DNA from: Salegentibacter lacus
Lineage (GTDB): Bacteria > Bacteroidota > Bacteroidia > Flavobacteriales > Flavobacteriaceae
Length of the DNA: 64,000 nt
Direction: 5' to 3'
NCBI RefSeq assembly: GCF_020164555.1
Contig: NZ_JAIQZB010000001.1
Span: forward strand, 248,001-312,000
Part shown: positions 1 through 9,194 of the stretch, one piece after another
Layout: each line of letters opens with the position of its first letter
Numbering within the stretch: position 1 is the stretch's first letter
Program-made: the position numbers and the translations under genes
Notes under the pieces: generated by a model
Database searches by the model: none
What the model saw: only the letters and a program-made list of their open reading frames with translations
Told to the model about the DNA's origin: nothing

Positions 1-480
1 AAGTTCAGCCTTAAATTTCTCAGCTACATCTTTACCACCTCCAAGAATAGCGGGTAATTGCATATAAAGCTCCACCAAAACGCGACGAGCTTCCGCGTGG
101 TTTTTATCCAATTCAGCAGCTTTATTTAGATAAGTTTTAATATCGCCTATCATTAACGCTGCTTTAAATTTAGAAATTTCCAGGGCTTTCATCCCCATAG
201 CGCCACCAAGCTTAAAATTGTATTTTGGAGAATCAGGTTTGGTTTCCAGCAATTTTTCGTAATAGTTTATCGCATCATCCCACCTTTTTTCAAAACCGGC
301 AATATCACCTAGATATTCTATGGCCTTTATATTATCCTGATGCTCTACAAAAACCTTCTTTGCTTTTTTTATTTGGTTTTCTTTAAGATATTTTTCCCCG
401 GTTTCTATAGAAGATTGCGCACAAACCGGCGTCATAATGGAGAAGAAGATTATACTGAATATTAAGAATTTGTTAGTCAT
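1..480 (-). CDS. TPR-repeat secreted protein, C-terminus cut by window edge
   Basis: The first 160 residues are visible. They start at the ATG complementary to 478-480 with a Sec signal peptide (MTNKFLIFSIIFFS...PVCAQ, cleavage probably after CAQ). Helical repeats with TPR character follow, such as AINYYEKLLETKPDSPKYNFKLG and a later A-E-L-D-K-N-H-A-E-A-R repeat. The stretch LPAILGGGKDVAEKFKAEL near the window edge resembles the conserved part of a common flavobacterial periplasmic TPR family of unknown function. The gene is divergent from the adhesin operon. It is probably a periplasmic or outer-membrane scaffold protein; no enzymatic motif is visible. Confidence 0.75.
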   Translation of the reverse strand, partial: MTNKFLIFSIIFFSIMTPVCAQSSIETGEKYLKENQIKKAKKVFVEHQDNIKAIEYLGDIAGFEKRWDDAINYYEKLLETKPDSPKYNFKLGGAMGMKALEISKFKAALMIGDIKTYLNKAAELDKNHAEARRVLVELYMQLPAILGGGKDVAEKFKAEL

Positions 481-686
481 CCTATTAATTTTTTCATAAA
501 TTTATCGCGAATATCGACCTAAAGCTGCAAGTATCGTTTAACAAAAATATATAGAACCAAAATAAATGGTAAAATTTGTTAAACTACTGCTTAGTTTAAC
601 TCACAATGTTAAAAATTATTTTAATATTTGTGCTGCTAAAATTATTTTAAACCTAATACTAATAATTGAATTTTAACACCTAGCCT

Positions 687-3600
687 ATGCAAAATTTTAC
701 TTTTGGGAGGAAGGGAACAAATTGGTTCCTTTTCGCCTTTGTATTGTTAATTGGAACCTTGCCTTCATTTGGGCAAGATTGCGCTACCGTCGGAGATGAC
801 GACAATGACCCCAATAATGGGAATCAACAATCATTTTGTTACCTACAAACTGTAGAAGACATTGAAAGAACCGGAACGAACACCGCGATCTTTGAAACCG
901 CTAACACTACGAATGACACGCAGCCAATATCTCCAGATGAGTTACTAACCAATGGCACTACCTATTTTGTAGGTAGTACCACCGAAGATTGTGACCGAGT
1001 AGCTGTAGAAGTTACTGTAACCGCCACAGATACTCCAGACAACACATTGTTTCCTGGACAAGATAACTTTACCATATCTCCTTGTATATCTTCCGGTTTT
1101 ACCGCTGATGATTTAGCTGGCATGTTCCCCAACCCTCAAACTGGCTACCTTATTGTAGTTTATACGTCTGAGTTTGGAAACGAAACTGCTGAAGGAGAAT
1201 TAGTGCCGAATGAAAGCTATTACGTAGGCCAAATACCTCTACTAGCAGAAGGACAATGCCCTTCGACTAGAGCCGCTGTAGGATATGATCCTACCGACGC
1301 TCCTGCTCCGATTGCGGAATCGGCTCAGATTTTTTGTGAAGGAGCAACAGTGGCAGATTTAGTTGCTGAAGGAACTGAGGAAAACACTCAAACCATTAGA
1401 TGGTATAGAAGTGCTACTTCAAATAGCCCTCTTGCTGATGATGTGGAATTAATTAACGGGGAAGATTACTTTGCTTCTCAAATAGTAAATGATCGTAACG
1501 ATCCTTTCCCTCCGTGTGAAACGGCTGCAGATGCAAGAGCTCAGGTAGTAGTTACTTTGGATGAGCCAGTAGTAATTAACACAGTAACTGCTGAAGTTTG
1601 CGTTGATGATATAATGGAAAACCCAGACGCTGAAGATTTTGAAGGATTTTTCTTAAATCTAATTGGAAATCCAGGAGCCGGAACTTTCGATCCTATTCCA
1701 GCGGACTTGGTTGCTCAATACGAAACTAATCCTATCGACACTTTCACTACTACATACACAATAGATGGTGAATGTGAAGCGATAACAGCTTCAGTAACTG
1801 TTTTGGACACAGAAACAGCCAACGCGGGAACATTTGACCCTATAACCTTAGATTGTGAAGCTGAGACATTCTATGATCTTACACAATTAAGCAATAACGA
1901 TTTCAATTACACCGAAGGTGGAACCTTCTCGGGTGAAGGGGTTGAAAACAACCAGTTTGACACTTCCAGTGCAGCTGGCGAATACACCATTACTTATACT
2001 GTAGATGATTCAATTGAATGTGTAGAAGGAGATGATTTTACTGAATTTACTATTAACCTAACGGGTGAACCGCAAGAATTTGACCCAATTCTTGTTAACC
2101 TATGTGAAGATGAAGTTGATCCTAACCCAACTCCTTTTGAAGTTAACGCTTACCTAAGAAACCTAATAAGTTCTAGGACAAATTTGGATGACGATGCAGG
2201 AGAATTTAATCCAAGACCCGCCCAAATACGTCAACAGCTTGAAGATCAAAATGGGCTTGGTAATTTAACTACTACATACAGCGTAGCAACAGATTGCGGA
2301 GAAGCAACAGTTGATATAGAGATTGAAATCTCTGAACTACAGCCGGCTAACGCTGGTAGTTTTGATGATATTTCTCTCGAATGCGGGAGCCAAGATATTA
2401 TCGACCTTACATCATTAACAAATAATAATGAAAATGCAACTCCAGGTGGAACTTTCACTGGAGAAGGTGTAACAAACAACCAATTTGATCCTTCAGATTT
2501 AGAGGCTGGAAACTATACCATTACATATTTTGTAGATGATTCAGCTTTTTGCGTAGTAGAAGGAACTAATGATGATATCACTTTCGATATCACTATTGAA
2601 AATACCGGAAGTACCACTGAAGTTTCAAGAACAATTTGTATTTCTGAAGCTGAGGCCTTTATTGGAGACCCATCGTTAGCAATAGCATACTTTGAAGAAA
2701 TTTTAGAGGAAGAAAATAACGGTGAAATCCCTGAAGGAGACTTTGATGAGGATATTTCACAAGTTGGGCTTGCTATTTTAGCCTATGTCAGCAATCCTAC
2801 CGCTCCTGAAGAAACTTTCACAGTAGACTATATCTATGGAAATGAAGAGTGTCAATCTATATATGAGTTGGCAGTAACCATAGAAGATAGAAGTGAAGCA
2901 GAGGCTGGTGATTTTAATGATTTCTCATTAGCTTGTGGAAATACAGAGCCATTTGATCTGGAAACGCTCATTAATAACAATGAAAACGCAACTCCAGGAG
3001 GAACATTCTCCGGAACCGGTGTAACAAATAATCAATTTGATCCATCAGGATTAGAGGCAGATACCTATACCATTACTTATTCTGTAGATGATTCAGCTTT
3101 TTGTGTTATTGAAGGAAGTGATGATGAAACAACAACCTTCGAAATCACTATCGAAACTGAAAGTGGAGAATTTGAACCAATATTTGTTAACCTATGTGAA
3201 GATGAAATTGATCCTAACCCAACTCCTTTTGAAGTTAACGCTTACCTAAGAAACCTAATAAGTTCTAGGACAAATTTGGATGACGATGCAGGAGAATTTA
3301 ATCCAAGACCCGCCCAAATTGCACAACAATTTGAAGATCAGAATGGTCTTGGTATATTCGAAACAGAATATACCGTAGATACTGGAGATTGTGGTATTGC
3401 TTCACTAATGTTAACAGTAGAAGTTACCCCAATAGAACAAGCTGATGCTGGAGAATTTGAGGGCTACACATTATGCACAGTAGATGACAATATAAATCTT
3501 AACGATGAAATTACCGGAACTCAAGGAGGTATTTTTACCATTGAAGGTGATCTATTAGAAAGCGGAATCTTTACACCTTCAAATTTTGAAGCTGGAAGCT

Positions 3601-4700
3601 ACGAGGTTACCTATACAGTGGGAGAAGATATTCCTTGTGTTGAAGGAGAAGCAAGTACGACTTTTACTATTACAGTAGAACAAGGTGCAAACCCGGGTGA
3701 AGATATGCCTGTGACAGTTTGTAGTAACGATGAACTTCAAGATCTTTTCTCATTGATTTCTGCAGATGCAGATATGGATGGTGAATTCACTTTAGATGGT
3801 GACGTTATTACAGACGGAATTATGGATCCTTCAGAATTTGAACCAGGAACCTATGAAGTTATCTACACTGTAATGGTTGGAGATGATGAATGTGGTGAAG
3901 ATGATATGGCTACGATAACTATTACACTTAACGAAGCTCCAGAAGCTCCAACAACCGGCGAAGCTGTTGCATTTTGTGCAATAGACGGTGAAACCGCAAC
4001 AAGACTTGAGGCTGAAGGAACTAACTTAACCTGGTATTCTGATGCCGAACTATCTATGATGGTTAGCGAAGAAGACCTTTTGGTAAATGGTGATTACTAT
4101 GTAACTCAATCATCAGACGAAGGATGTGAATCTGAAGCCGCAGTGCTTACAGTAAATATCGTAGATTCTCCTGCTCCAACTATTAGTTCAAATTATGAAC
4201 TATGTGAGTTTGACAATCCAACAATTGCAGACCTTACCGCCGAAATAAATGAAAGCGGAGAAGTAACCTGGTATGATTCAGCAGATAGTATGACTGCATT
4301 AAGCAACAATGCTATGTTAACTGACGGAACCACTTACTATGCAACGCTTATTTCAGATAACGGTTGCGAAAGTTCTGAAAGATTAGCTGTTACAGTTACT
4401 CTGGATGAATGTCCGCTATTATTCCCGGAAGCGATTACGCCAAATGACGATAATAGAAATGACAGGTTCGTAATTGAAAATATTGAAAGCGAATATCCTA
4501 ACTACAACATTACAATCTTTAACAGATGGGGTAATGCAGTATATAAAGGTAATGCCTCTACTCCTACCTGGGATGGAACTTCTAACCAATCTGGTAGTCT
4601 AGGAGACGATGTACTACCTGTAGGTGTATATTTCTATGTGGTAGACTTTAACGACGGAAGCACAGAGCCACGTCAGGGTAAAGTATACTTGAACAGATAA
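687..4700 (+). CDS. Large repeat adhesin with type-B (gliding-motility) C-terminal secretion domain
   Basis: A 1337-residue secreted protein. An N-terminal signal peptide (about residues 1-29, ending SFGQ) precedes acidic Ig-like/SprB-type repeats rich in GGTFSGEGV-NNQFDPS and YTITY-VDDS motifs. The last ~85 residues (PNDDNRNDRFVIENIE ... FNRWGNAVYKG ... WDGTSN ... GVYFYVV ... GKVYLNR) form the CHU_C / gliding-motility-associated type-B C-terminal domain. In Flavobacterium such domains direct export by the type IX secretion system and need a PorP/SprF partner. That partner is encoded 26 bp downstream and an OmpA protein follows, so this is a three-gene operon. Very low Lys/Arg and many Asp/Glu suggest calcium binding. 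Two internal 136-bp DNA stretches are almost identical. Likely a surface adhesin; the ligand is unknown. Confidence 0.9.
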   Translation: MQNFTFGRKGTNWFLFAFVLLIGTLPSFGQDCATVGDDDNDPNNGNQQSFCYLQTVEDIERTGTNTAIFETANTTNDTQPISPDELLTNGTTYFVGSTTEDCDRVAVEVTVTATDTPDNTLFPGQDNFTISPCISSGFTADDLAGMFPNPQTGYLIVVYTSEFGNETAEGELVPNESYYVGQIPLLAEGQCPSTRAAVGYDPTDAPAPIAESAQIFCEGATVADLVAEGTEENTQTIRWYRSATSNSPLADDVELINGEDYFASQIVNDRNDPFPPCETAADARAQVVVTLDEPVVINTVTAEVCVDDIMENPDAEDFEGFFLNLIGNPGAGTFDPIPADLVAQYETNPIDTFTTTYTIDGECEAITASVTVLDTETANAGTFDPITLDCEAETFYDLTQLSNNDFNYTEGGTFSGEGVENNQFDTSSAAGEYTITYTVDDSIECVEGDDFTEFTINLTGEPQEFDPILVNLCEDEVDPNPTPFEVNAYLRNLISSRTNLDDDAGEFNPRPAQIRQQLEDQNGLGNLTTTYSVATDCGEATVDIEIEISELQPANAGSFDDISLECGSQDIIDLTSLTNNNENATPGGTFTGEGVTNNQFDPSDLEAGNYTITYFVDDSAFCVVEGTNDDITFDITIENTGSTTEVSRTICISEAEAFIGDPSLAIAYFEEILEEENNGEIPEGDFDEDISQVGLAILAYVSNPTAPEETFTVDYIYGNEECQSIYELAVTIEDRSEAEAGDFNDFSLACGNTEPFDLETLINNNENATPGGTFSGTGVTNNQFDPSGLEADTYTITYSVDDSAFCVIEGSDDETTTFEITIETESGEFEPIFVNLCEDEIDPNPTPFEVNAYLRNLISSRTNLDDDAGEFNPRPAQIAQQFEDQNGLGIFETEYTVDTGDCGIASLMLTVEVTPIEQADAGEFEGYTLCTVDDNINLNDEITGTQGGIFTIEGDLLESGIFTPSNFEAGSYEVTYTVGEDIPCVEGEASTTFTITVEQGANPGEDMPVTVCSNDELQDLFSLISADADMDGEFTLDGDVITDGIMDPSEFEPGTYEVIYTVMVGDDECGEDDMATITITLNEAPEAPTTGEAVAFCAIDGETATRLEAEGTNLTWYSDAELSMMVSEEDLLVNGDYYVTQSSDEGCESEAAVLTVNIVDSPAPTISSNYELCEFDNPTIADLTAEINESGEVTWYDSADSMTALSNNAMLTDGTTYYATLISDNGCESSERLAVTVTLDECPLLFPEAITPNDDNRNDRFVIENIESEYPNYNITIFNRWGNAVYKGNASTPTWDGTSNQSGSLGDDVLPVGVYFYVVDFNDGSTEPRQGKVYLNR
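2092..2227 (+). repeat. Adhesin internal repeat, copy 1
   Basis: A 136-bp block inside the adhesin gene that recurs at 3184-3319 with a single base change (GAAGTTGAT versus GAAATTGAT). It encodes the module beginning VNLCEDEVDPNPTPFEVNAY. The offset of 1092 bp keeps the reading frame. Confidence 0.95.
3184..3319 (+). repeat. Adhesin internal repeat, copy 2
   Basis: Second copy of the 136-bp block at 2092-2227, 135/136 identical by eye. The flanking repeat sequence is much more divergent. This points to recent gene conversion or selection-free homogenisation of just this block. Confidence 0.95.
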
Positions 4701-4726
4701 TATAAAAGGATAAACATTAGAAAGAA

Positions 4727-5668
4727 ATGAAAAAAACAATCACAAAATATTTAATATTCGCAGGCATTATCCTTTTCTCTATTAAGGGTATGTCTCAGCA
4801 AGACCCACTGTTCACTCAGTATATGTATAATATGAGTGTAATAAACCCGGCCTATGCTACCGATGATCCTGGTATGCTAAACCTGGGGGGTATTTACAGA
4901 TCTCAATGGCAGAATGTTGACGGTGCTCCAAGCACCGCCAACTTCTTTGCCCACACTCCAATAAGTGAAAGGGTAGAACTTGGTTTAACCGTGGTTCATG
5001 ATGAGATTGGTGGTATTGTAAAAGAAAACAATATAACTGCCGATTTTGCTTATGTAATCCCAACGGGTGGAGAAAGCAAAATCTCTTTCGGTCTTAAAGG
5101 TGGTCTTACTACTTTTGATGCGAACCTTTCAGGTTTAGCGGTAAACGACCCTACAGACCCAGCGCTGGAAAATGTAAATGAAGTTTTCCCCGTATTTGGA
5201 GTTGGTGCTTTTTGGTTTGGAGATAATTACTATTTAGGTGCTTCAGCTCCTAACTTGTTTACTTCAAAGTATATTGAGAACGAACAAGGCCTGGCAGCTT
5301 TGGGAGAAGAAGCAATCCACTACTATTTAACAGGTGGATACGTTTTTCAACTTAACCCAGATCTTAAATTGAAGCCTGCTTTTATGGCAAGAGGTGTTCA
5401 AGGTGCTCCGTTAGCAGTAGATGTAACTGCAAACGTTTTGTTATATGACAGGTTGGAAGCCGGTGTTGGTTACAGGTTTAATGAAACCATCACAGGTTTG
5501 GTAAACTTTAAGATTACTCCATCACTTCGTGTTGGGTATGCTTACGATCACTTTACTTCAGACTTCGCTAACTACAATTTAGGTGGGACTCACGAAGTTA
5601 TGTTGTTGTTTGATCTTGACCTGTTTGGCCTTACAAAAGGATATGACAAATCACCTAGATTCTTCTAA
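4727..5668 (+). CDS. PorP/SprF family type IX secretion outer-membrane protein
   Basis: 313 residues with a signal peptide (ends GMSQQ) followed by the family hallmark QDPLFTQYMYNMSVINPAYA. A beta-barrel-like series then has alternating aromatic residues and ends LFDLDLFGLTKGYDKSPRFF. PorP/SprF proteins sit in the outer membrane and are needed for secretion or attachment of the cognate type-B CTD protein encoded next door. The gene starts 26 bp after the adhesin stop and is 12 bp from the OmpA gene, so the three are almost certainly co-transcribed. The cognate substrate is very likely the upstream 1337-residue adhesin. Confidence 0.92.
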   Translation: MKKTITKYLIFAGIILFSIKGMSQQDPLFTQYMYNMSVINPAYATDDPGMLNLGGIYRSQWQNVDGAPSTANFFAHTPISERVELGLTVVHDEIGGIVKENNITADFAYVIPTGGESKISFGLKGGLTTFDANLSGLAVNDPTDPALENVNEVFPVFGVGAFWFGDNYYLGASAPNLFTSKYIENEQGLAALGEEAIHYYLTGGYVFQLNPDLKLKPAFMARGVQGAPLAVDVTANVLLYDRLEAGVGYRFNETITGLVNFKITPSLRVGYAYDHFTSDFANYNLGGTHEVMLLFDLDLFGLTKGYDKSPRFF

Positions 5669-5680
5669 AAACCGAATAAT

Positions 5681-7339
5681 ATGAAAAATTTATATAGTAC
5701 ACTTTTTATTCTTTTTATAGGTCTTGCCTCATTTGGGCAAAGTGCTGAAATAAAGAAGGCAGAAAAACTGTTTGCTCAAAGAGCTTACGTAGACGCTGCA
5801 GAAGCTTATGAAAAAGTTGTAGATAAAAATCAGGAGGTTTTACAAAACCTTGGAGATGCTTATTTCTACACAAACCAAATGGAAGAAGCTGCGGAAGTTT
5901 ACCGCACACTTTTCCTAAGACACGAAGAGATTGCAACACCGGAATATCAATTTCGCTTTGCACATTCTTTACGTGCAATTGGAGAGCAAGATGAAGCTGA
6001 TGAGTATATGAGTGATTATACTGGAGAAGATATAAACTACGAGGATTTTGCACGTAAATTAGACACTACTGCTCCCCACGTTTATACTACTAACCAGATA
6101 ATGAACAACAGTGCTTCAGCCGATTTTGGTATCGCATTTTATGGGGACCGAATTGCTTTTGCTTCAACAAGAAATCAGGAGCGACCAATTTACCCCTGGA
6201 ACAAGAAACCAACCTTAGATCTTTACACAGCTGAAATGTCTGAAGACGGTGAACTAAGTGATATCGTTTTATTTTCTGAAAAAATTAATACCGATGAACA
6301 CGAAAGTTCTGCTACTTTCAGCGAAGACGGCCAGGTAATGTACTTTGACCGTAACAGCGAAAACAGAGTAAAGAACGAAGAAGGAATTAGAGTTGCCCAT
6401 ATTAAAATCTTCCGTGCAGAAATGGTAGATGGAGAATGGAGCAATATTGAAGCCCTTCCTTTTACAAGCGATGAATTTTCTACTGAACACCCAAGCTTAA
6501 GTGCAGATGGCAGTAAACTTTATTTTGCCAGCGATATGCCAGGTTCTGAAGGTTCTTTTGATATTTACGTTGTAGATATTAATGAAGATGGAACTTATGG
6601 GGAACCAGAAAATCTTGGCACAGGAGTTAATACTCCACATCGTGAGCAATTCCCTTACATCAGTGAAGAAGGAGTACTTTACTTCGCTTCAGATGGTCAC
6701 CAGGGATTTGGTAACTTAGATGTTTATAGAACTGAAGGAGATTTCGCAGAAGCACAAAACCTTGGTAACACTGTAAATAGTGGACACGATGATTTCGCTT
6801 TTGTAATTGATGAAGAAAATCAAAAAGGATATCTTGCTTCTAACAGAAGAGGTTCAGATAACCTTTATGTATTCACTAGAGAAGATTACGTTCCTCCGGT
6901 TGTTGATTATGATGACAGAGAAACAAACCTTGAAACTGGTAGACAACAATTAAGAGATGTTGGAAACATTTACTTCGACTTTGATAAAGCAACTATTAAA
7001 GAAGAGTCTGAACCAACATTAAACAAAGTTGTAAATATCATGAACAAGTATCCTGAACTACAAATTGAAATTGGTTCTCACGCTGATGCAAGAGGTTCTG
7101 ATCAATACAATATGGGACTTTCTGAAAGACGTGCAGCTTCCACTTTAGAGTATCTTGTTGAAAACGGAATAGACCGCAGCAGGTTAACTTCAAAAGGTTA
7201 CGGAGAAACCATGCCACTTAACGACTGTACGCAACCTACAGGTTGTACTGCAGCAGAATATGCTAAAAATAGACGTAGTGAATTCACCATTATGAATGAT
7301 GAAAACGCTATGGATTCTGAAGAAATGGAAGAAGAATAA
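5681..7339 (+). CDS. OmpA-family protein with TPR and PD40 repeats
   Basis: 552 residues. A signal peptide (ends ASFGQ) is followed by a short TPR region (residues ~20-125: EKLFAQRAYVDAAEAYEKV, LGDAYFYTNQMEEAAEVY). Next are PD40/WD40-like beta-propeller repeats (~150-400: SADGSKLYFASDMPGSEGSFDIY, SEEGVLYFASDGHQGFGNLDVY). A C-terminal OmpA peptidoglycan-binding domain (~430-535: IYFDFDKATIKEES, GHADARGS-like SHADARGSDQYNMGLSERRA) ends the protein. OmpA/PD40 proteins typically complete adhesin-PorP modules and probably anchor the complex to peptidoglycan. The tail is acidic. A strong terminator follows, closing the operon. Confidence 0.93.
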   Translation: MKNLYSTLFILFIGLASFGQSAEIKKAEKLFAQRAYVDAAEAYEKVVDKNQEVLQNLGDAYFYTNQMEEAAEVYRTLFLRHEEIATPEYQFRFAHSLRAIGEQDEADEYMSDYTGEDINYEDFARKLDTTAPHVYTTNQIMNNSASADFGIAFYGDRIAFASTRNQERPIYPWNKKPTLDLYTAEMSEDGELSDIVLFSEKINTDEHESSATFSEDGQVMYFDRNSENRVKNEEGIRVAHIKIFRAEMVDGEWSNIEALPFTSDEFSTEHPSLSADGSKLYFASDMPGSEGSFDIYVVDINEDGTYGEPENLGTGVNTPHREQFPYISEEGVLYFASDGHQGFGNLDVYRTEGDFAEAQNLGNTVNSGHDDFAFVIDEENQKGYLASNRRGSDNLYVFTREDYVPPVVDYDDRETNLETGRQQLRDVGNIYFDFDKATIKEESEPTLNKVVNIMNKYPELQIEIGSHADARGSDQYNMGLSERRAASTLEYLVENGIDRSRLTSKGYGETMPLNDCTQPTGCTAAEYAKNRRSEFTIMNDENAMDSEEMEEE

Positions 7340-7380
7340 ATCTTCCATAGGTTAGCTACTAACTAACCAACCAAAATGTG

Positions 7381-7412
7381 AAAAGCCCCGGAAACTTCCG
7401 GGGCTTTTTTTA
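7381..7412 (+). terminator. Rho-independent terminator of adhesin operon
   Basis: Twelve-base stem AAAAGCCCCGGA / TCCGGGGCTTTT with a 4-base loop and a run of T at 7405-7411, 41 bp after the OmpA gene stop. Confidence 0.92.
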
Positions 7413-7478
7413 TTCATAAAATTCTATTAAGCTGGATTACGAAAAGAGATTCGATTAAATTCTATCAATTAAAGAAAC

Positions 7479-8000
7479 TTAAGCCTTGGGAGGATAACCT
7501 TCTAAAGCCTTCTCTACGATCTTATCAAACATGCTCCGCCGTTCTTCGGGAGAAGCATTTGGATTAAACTTCGTTTCTACAATAGCCTGCCAAACTAAAG
7601 AATCATCAGCTACATCTATAAAGTCGATTGTGACTTCAAGAATTACAGAATTATTTTCAATCGGAATCCCGCCAGAAACCCCTACTCCCATATTTCCACC
7701 ACCCCCGCCAATTCCAATACCAACATTGCTTCGGTTTTGATCCATAAATTCACGGGAATAAACGTTAATATAAAGTCCGGGTTCTCCAGAAGTTGAGAAA
7801 CCCTCTTCTTTCATTCCATTCTTTAAACTGGCAATTAACCTGGTTTCGTCTAATTGGGAAAGACCGGACTGGAAATCCGGGAAAAGCTGATAAGTTCCGT
7901 AATTACTAAAACTAATCGTATCATCGTAGTCATAAACCGCTCTTGGAGTATTACAGGATGAAAGTATTGCGCATACAAATAGTAACTTTATTAATTTCAT
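7479..8000 (-). CDS. DUF4136-type lipoprotein
   Basis: About 173 residues. The ATG complementary to 7998-8000 is preferred because it directly begins a lipoprotein signal peptide (MKLIKLLFVCAILSSC, lipobox LSSC). A start 27 bp upstream would add a hydrophilic tail. After Cys come YDYDDTISFSNYGTYQLFPD and a Gly-rich centre (GIGIGGGGGNMGVGVSGG), then VILEVTIDFIDVADDSLVWQAIVETKFNP and a C-terminal PP. This order matches DUF4136 lipoproteins, a periplasm-facing family of unknown function. It stands alone, convergent to the OmpA operon. Confidence 0.85.
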   Translation of the reverse strand: MKLIKLLFVCAILSSCNTPRAVYDYDDTISFSNYGTYQLFPDFQSGLSQLDETRLIASLKNGMKEEGFSTSGEPGLYINVYSREFMDQNRSNVGIGIGGGGGNMGVGVSGGIPIENNSVILEVTIDFIDVADDSLVWQAIVETKFNPNASPEERRSMFDKIVEKALEGYPPKA

Positions 8001-8106
8001 AAGAATAGGATTTTGACTTTTTTCCAAAAAAATGCAGCGTAAAAATTAATCCACGCTGCTTAAATTTAATCAAAAACCGTTCAGAAAATCTAAAGATTAA
8101 CAGGAT

Positions 8107-9114
8107 TTATGAGGTCTCTTTATTTAGCATTTCCCATAACCTGTCTTTAAGTTCGGTTAAACCTTGTTGCGCTACCGAAGAAATAAACAGGTAAGGAGCT
8201 CCTAAGTTTCTATCTAATTCTTGTTTCATTTCCAATTTCAATTCAGCATCCAGCATATCGCTTTTTGAAATCGCGATAAGTCTGTCTTTATCCAACATCT
8301 CAGGATTATACCTTCGCAATTCATCTAATAGAATTTCGTATTGTTCAGAAATATTTGGGGCATCAGCAGGTACTAAAAACAGTAAAGTGGAATTTCGTTC
8401 TATATGACGCAAAAACCTGTGTCCAATTCCTTTACCTTCTGCAGCACCTTCAATTATTCCCGGAATATCAGCAACCACAAAAGTTTTAAAATCCCGATAT
8501 TCTACAATCCCTAAATTGGGTTTAAGGGTAGTAAATTCATAATCGGCAATCTTTGGTTTCGCAGCGGTAATAACCGAAAGTAAAGTAGATTTCCCTGCGT
8601 TTGGAAAACCAACCAGACCAACATCGGCCAGAATTTTTAACTCGAGGGTAATATCTACCTCAGTACCGTCTATTCCCGGTTGAGAATATCTTGGCGTTTG
8701 ATTGGTAGAACTCTTAAAATGCCAGTTTCCACGGCCACCCATTCCGCCTTCGGCAATAAGATATTCCTTTCCGTCTTCGGTGATTTCGTGAATAATTTCT
8801 TGTGTCTCTGTATCGCGAATTACCGTTCCTAAAGGCACTTCAATATATTCATCAGAGCCCTCGGCACCTGTACTTCTTTGCTTACTCCCGTTGCTACCGT
8901 GTTCAGCCCGAATATGCCGTTTAAACTTTAAATGATATAGTGTCCAAAGGTTTTTGTTTCCCTTCACAATTACATGGCCACCACGGCCACCATCACCACC
9001 ATCGGGCCCGCCTTTCGCAACGTATTTTTCACGGTGTAGGTGCGAAGATCCACTTCCTCCTTTTCCGGAAGCCACATGAATCTTTACATAATCAACAAAA
9101 TTCCCTTCAGTCAT
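8107..9114 (-). CDS. obg: Obg family GTPase
   Basis: 335 residues. An N-terminal Obg fold rich in glycine ([33 protein letters not shown]) is followed by a G domain with P-loop GFPNAGKS, switch [11 protein letters not shown], and NKxD-like SKSD plus SSVA. The TGS/OCT extension seen in some Obg proteins is absent. Obg is an essential GTPase in late 50S ribosome assembly and stringent stress control. It lies 80 bp downstream of the Hpt-adenylate kinase gene on the same strand, probably a shared operon. Confidence 0.97.
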   Translation of the reverse strand: MTEGNFVDYVKIHVASGKGGSGSSHLHREKYVAKGGPDGGDGGRGGHVIVKGNKNLWTLYHLKFKRHIRAEHGSNGSKQRSTGAEGSDEYIEVPLGTVIRDTETQEIIHEITEDGKEYLIAEGGMGGRGNWHFKSSTNQTPRYSQPGIDGTEVDITLELKILADVGLVGFPNAGKSTLLSVITAAKPKIADYEFTTLKPNLGIVEYRDFKTFVVADIPGIIEGAAEGKGIGHRFLRHIERNSTLLFLVPADAPNISEQYEILLDELRRYNPEMLDKDRLIAISKSDMLDAELKLEMKQELDRNLGAPYLFISSVAQQGLTELKDRLWEMLNKETS

Positions 9115-9194
9115 ATACTTAATATTTAATCAAAAACCAAGACAAGCCCTGGAGTTCAAAATAGCAAATCCGTAATTTAAAACCTCAATGAGAA

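Noticed and set aside
2246-2479. Antisense ORF in the adhesin gene
   Set aside because: Mirror of the repeat region; no independent coding features.
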